Position numbers and translations under genes: made by a program
Notes under the pieces: generated by a model
What the model was told of the DNA's origin: nothing
The model's database searches: none
The model's input: the letters and a program-made list of their open reading frames with translations, nothing else
Part shown: positions 4,395-6,435 of the stretch, in pieces
How the letters are laid out: each line of letters starts with the position of its first letter
How positions within the stretch are numbered: the stretch's first letter is position 1
Assembly (NCBI GenBank): GCA_003151555.1
Contig: PLXU01000135.1
Coordinates: 1 to 6,435 of the forward strand
DNA length: 6,435 nt
Direction of reading: 5' to 3'
Source of the DNA: Acidimicrobiaceae bacterium
Lineage (GTDB): Bacteria; Actinomycetota; Acidimicrobiia; Acidimicrobiales; RAAP-2

Positions 4395-5355
4395 GCCCAT
4401 TGAGCAGGAGAAGGTCGCAAAGACCCGCGCCATGGCGACCGAGGTGACCATCAAGATCTCATCAGTGCGCAGTGAGCGTGAGTCCGCGAGTTCCGACGCA
4501 GCCCTACGTGCGGCGCTCGAGATCTTTCACACCGTCGAAATGGCCTGCACGCGCTTCAACCCCGCGAGCCCTCTCATGCGCGCCAACGCGACGCCAACGC
4601 GCTGGCACCGCGTACCGGCCGTCCTGTACGAAGCGCTTTCGGAGGCGAGCGCCGCTCACCAGCGAACGTCCGGACGATTCGACCCAAGGGTTCTCCAAGA
4701 TCTGATCGCGCTCGGTTACGACCGCACGCTCGCCTTCGCGACGGACGATATCGTGACACCGACACGAGCCGGACGCCAATTGGACGGACATCAACGTGGA
4801 CCATGGCGACCTCGGTTTCGCGGCGCTTCGCAGGAGGTCATGTTGGGCGAGCCGGTCGAACTTGGCGGTATTGGCAAGGGGCTCGCCGTGCGCTGGTCCA
4901 GCGAAGTGCTGGCACCGCACACCGCCAATTACATGGTTGAGGCGGGAGGCGACTGCTACTGCGCAGGTGTCGCGTCAGATAACGGCGGCTGGCGCGTCGG
5001 AATCGAAGACCCTTTCGAAAGTGACGAACCCTTGGCGGTGCTCTCGTTGAGTGACCGGGCCGCAACGACTTCGTCGATCAGGCTTCGTCATTGGCGGGCG
5101 GGTCACGAGGTCGTTCACCACCTGATCGACCCCCGTACTGGGCAACCCGGCGGGGAGGGTCTCGTCGCGGTCACCGTGGTTGGCCGCGATCCGGCTGCCG
5201 CCGAAGTCGACAGCAAGGTGCTCTTTCTCGCCGGGCGACGCCACATCGCCCACGCGGCTCGACGGCACGGCATAGCGGCGCTGTGGGTGGACGTGAACGG
5301 TGAGGTCGAATCCAGCGCGAACATGAAGCGCTACGTTCTTTGGGAACGATCATGA
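4384..5355 (+). CDS. apbE: FAD:protein FMN transferase (ApbE family)
   Basis: This 323-residue protein belongs to the ApbE family, which uses FAD and magnesium to attach FMN covalently to Thr or Ser of partner proteins, usually extracytoplasmic redox carriers. Landmarks in order: MATEVTIKI (17-25, the family's M-G/A-T start), TRFNP (56-60), GRFDPRV (97-103), ELGGIGKGLAV (159-169), VEAGGD (185-190), GWRVGIEDP (202-210), HHLIDPRTGQP (245-255) and AEVDSKVLFLAG (273-284). Where typical members have A-D-x-x-x-T-A-L-F, this one aligns E274 and K278 in place of Asp and Thr, which normally help bind magnesium; some actinobacterial members, as I recall, share this. There is no signal peptide or lipobox, so it is predicted cytoplasmic. 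GTG 4384 (GGAG six bases upstream) is favoured; TTG 4387 and ATG 4432 are alternatives. It overlaps the next gene by ATGA. Confidence 0.88.
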   Translation: MLAKPIEQEKVAKTRAMATEVTIKISSVRSERESASSDAALRAALEIFHTVEMACTRFNPASPLMRANATPTRWHRVPAVLYEALSEASAAHQRTSGRFDPRVLQDLIALGYDRTLAFATDDIVTPTRAGRQLDGHQRGPWRPRFRGASQEVMLGEPVELGGIGKGLAVRWSSEVLAPHTANYMVEAGGDCYCAGVASDNGGWRVGIEDPFESDEPLAVLSLSDRAATTSSIRLRHWRAGHEVVHHLIDPRTGQPGGEGLVAVTVVGRDPAAAEVDSKVLFLAGRRHIAHAARRHGIAALWVDVNGEVESSANMKRYVLWERS

Positions 5356-6092
5356 CTTCTTCATGGTCGAAAGACCGTCGCGGTATCGCTTCGGGGCTGG
5401 TCACCGCGCTCGCTGCGCTCATTCTGCCGCTCGCGGCCGGATTCGGATTTGCTCGCCTTTTCGCTCCGACACTGCACAGTAAGTACTTCCCCTGGATTAC
5501 CGGACGGGCCCTCGGCATTGCCGGATTCGTCTCGCTCAGCGCGCTAGTCGCCCTTGGCATCTGGATGCGTCATCCCTGGCGCTTTCGACAGCCACTCATT
5601 CACGCTGAGACGCGCCTTCGACTCCACTCGACACTCGCGATGGCGACCGTCGCGCTCATCGCGGGCCACCTCGTGTCCCTCGCCTCGGACCGCTTCGCCG
5701 GTGTTGGATGGGTGGGCGCATTCGTGCCTGGCCTCTCGCAATATCGAACGCTCGCGGTGGCACTGGGCGTGATCGCACTGTTCTTCATGGTGCTGCTCGT
5801 ACTGACCGCCTGGGCCGCGGGTCGGCGTGGGGCGCGTCACTGGAGTGCAATCCACCGCTTCGCGCTCCTCACCTACGTCCTCGTCTGGTTCCACGGCGTG
5901 CTCGCCGGCACCGATACCAGCGCCCTGCGCGGCCTCTACGTAGCCACGGCCGTCGGCATCGGCGTTCTGGCCCTGACTCGCTACGGTGCCGCTCGGGCGG
6001 ATGCACGAACGCCGGGTGCCATCGATACGCTCGACGCGCTCTCCGACACCCGAACCGAGGGCGTCAACCACACTGATGGGCTTGCCCGATGA
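5352..6092 (+). CDS. Ferric-reductase-like transmembrane haem protein
   Basis: This 246-residue integral membrane protein resembles the ferric reductase-like transmembrane domain, which binds haem and moves electrons across the membrane. About six hydrophobic helices are visible (roughly 15-37, 51-72, 93-111, 133-155, 166-185, 193-210). Two histidine pairs have the spacing expected for haem ligands: H92 and H106 in one helix (14 apart) and H168 and H181 in another (13 apart), enough for two stacked haems. There is no fused FAD/NAD domain, so electrons must come from a separate protein; the NuoF-like gene immediately downstream is the obvious candidate. ATG 5352 overlaps the apbE TGA as ATGA, with GGGAA (5342-5346) upstream. 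An in-frame TTG at 5340 is a less likely start. The last 35 residues are hydrophilic and cytoplasmic or disordered. The true acceptor is unknown. Confidence 0.82.
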   Translation: MTSSWSKDRRGIASGLVTALAALILPLAAGFGFARLFAPTLHSKYFPWITGRALGIAGFVSLSALVALGIWMRHPWRFRQPLIHAETRLRLHSTLAMATVALIAGHLVSLASDRFAGVGWVGAFVPGLSQYRTLAVALGVIALFFMVLLVLTAWAAGRRGARHWSAIHRFALLTYVLVWFHGVLAGTDTSALRGLYVATAVGIGVLALTRYGAARADARTPGAIDTLDALSDTRTEGVNHTDGLAR

Positions 6093-6435
6093 GTGCCGTC
6101 GACACTTCCCAGGGCACGGCCCACACCTTCGAGAGCCCCTCGACGGCTCCGAAGGAGACTGCACTATTCGGCGTTGCGGGTTCGCCGGGAACGCGACTGC
6201 TCGCAGGACCAACCGGTTCAACGGGAAGCGAGTCGCTCGCTAGTCACGAGCGCCGATTGGGCTGCGTTAACTCAATCGGACTGACGCCCCAAGCGCTACG
6301 AGACGCGGTGCGCGATAGCGGGCTGCTGGGTCGTGGCGGCGCGGGATTCCCCACCGCCACCAAGTTCGACGTCGCAGCGAAAGCGCCGGGCACACCAATC
6401 GTCGTCGTGAACGCGAGCGAGGGCGAGCCCGCGAG
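6089..6435 (+). CDS. NuoF-like NADH-binding flavoprotein, N-terminal part (truncated by window)
   Basis: The frame opens at ATG 6089, overlapping the previous TGA as ATGA, and stays open to the window end (115 codons plus two bases). After a variable Ser/Thr/Gly-rich N-terminus, residues 78-89 read GLLGRGGAGFPT, the FMN/NADH-binding glycine-rich motif of the complex I 51-kDa (NuoF) fold. Residues 104-115 continue IVVVNASEGEPA, matching the N-x-x-EGEP segment of that fold. The wording resembles stand-alone actinobacterial NuoF-like proteins encoded beside ferric-reductase-like membrane proteins rather than a complex I subunit. Expected role: a cytoplasmic flavin enzyme passing electrons from NAD(P)H to the membrane haem protein. 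The iron-sulphur region and C-terminus lie beyond the window. Confidence 0.82.
   Translation, partial: MSAVDTSQGTAHTFESPSTAPKETALFGVAGSPGTRLLAGPTGSTGSESLASHERRLGCVNSIGLTPQALRDAVRDSGLLGRGGAGFPTATKFDVAAKAPGTPIVVVNASEGEPA

Noticed and set aside
5544..6221. Long minus-strand frame opposite the haem protein gene
   Set aside because: The plus strand carries clear helices, paired haem histidines and coupled starts. The minus frame is an open shadow of GC-rich codon use.

Overview
The window looks like a piece of a chromosome from a moderately GC-rich actinobacterium, perhaps of the Acidimicrobiia. The evidence is the style of the amino-acid ABC genes, a tRNA-Arg with an encoded CCA end, a NuoF-like protein of an actinobacterial type, and a possible leaderless gene start. 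The class-level placement is inference.

Layout. Positions 1-84 (minus) hold the first 28 codons of a divergent gene whose N-terminus resembles diaminopimelate decarboxylase. Positions 85-311 are the shared promoter region, with several short palindromes. Positions 312-2991 (plus) are a complete three-gene polar amino acid ABC importer: binding protein, permease, ATPase. Strong inverted repeats lie at or near both internal gene junctions. Positions 3041-3115 are tRNA-Arg(CCG). Positions 3116-3427 are a gene-free leader. From 3428 to the window end (plus) runs a tightly overlapped five-gene unit: two small membrane-anchored proteins of unknown family, an ApbE-type FAD:protein FMN transferase, a six-helix ferric-reductase-like haem membrane protein, and the start of a NuoF-like flavoprotein, which is cut by the window edge.

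How the second unit may work. ApbE enzymes attach FMN covalently to Thr/Ser in a D-x-x-[ST]-G-A-[TS] motif, usually inside an FMN-binding domain. No such domain is encoded in the visible part of this unit. The two small proteins instead share a membrane anchor, a helical stalk and a low-complexity tail ending in the same nine residues, THATTGASS. This fits the flavinylation motif except that His replaces Asp. Seven of the nine codons differ between the two copies, all synonymously, so the peptide is conserved rather than the DNA. The working hypothesis is a trans-membrane electron chain: NAD(P)H to the NuoF-like protein, to the haem membrane protein, to two unusual domain-less flavin tethers outside the membrane, with ApbE as the maturation enzyme. 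This is inference and is the part of the window most worth testing.
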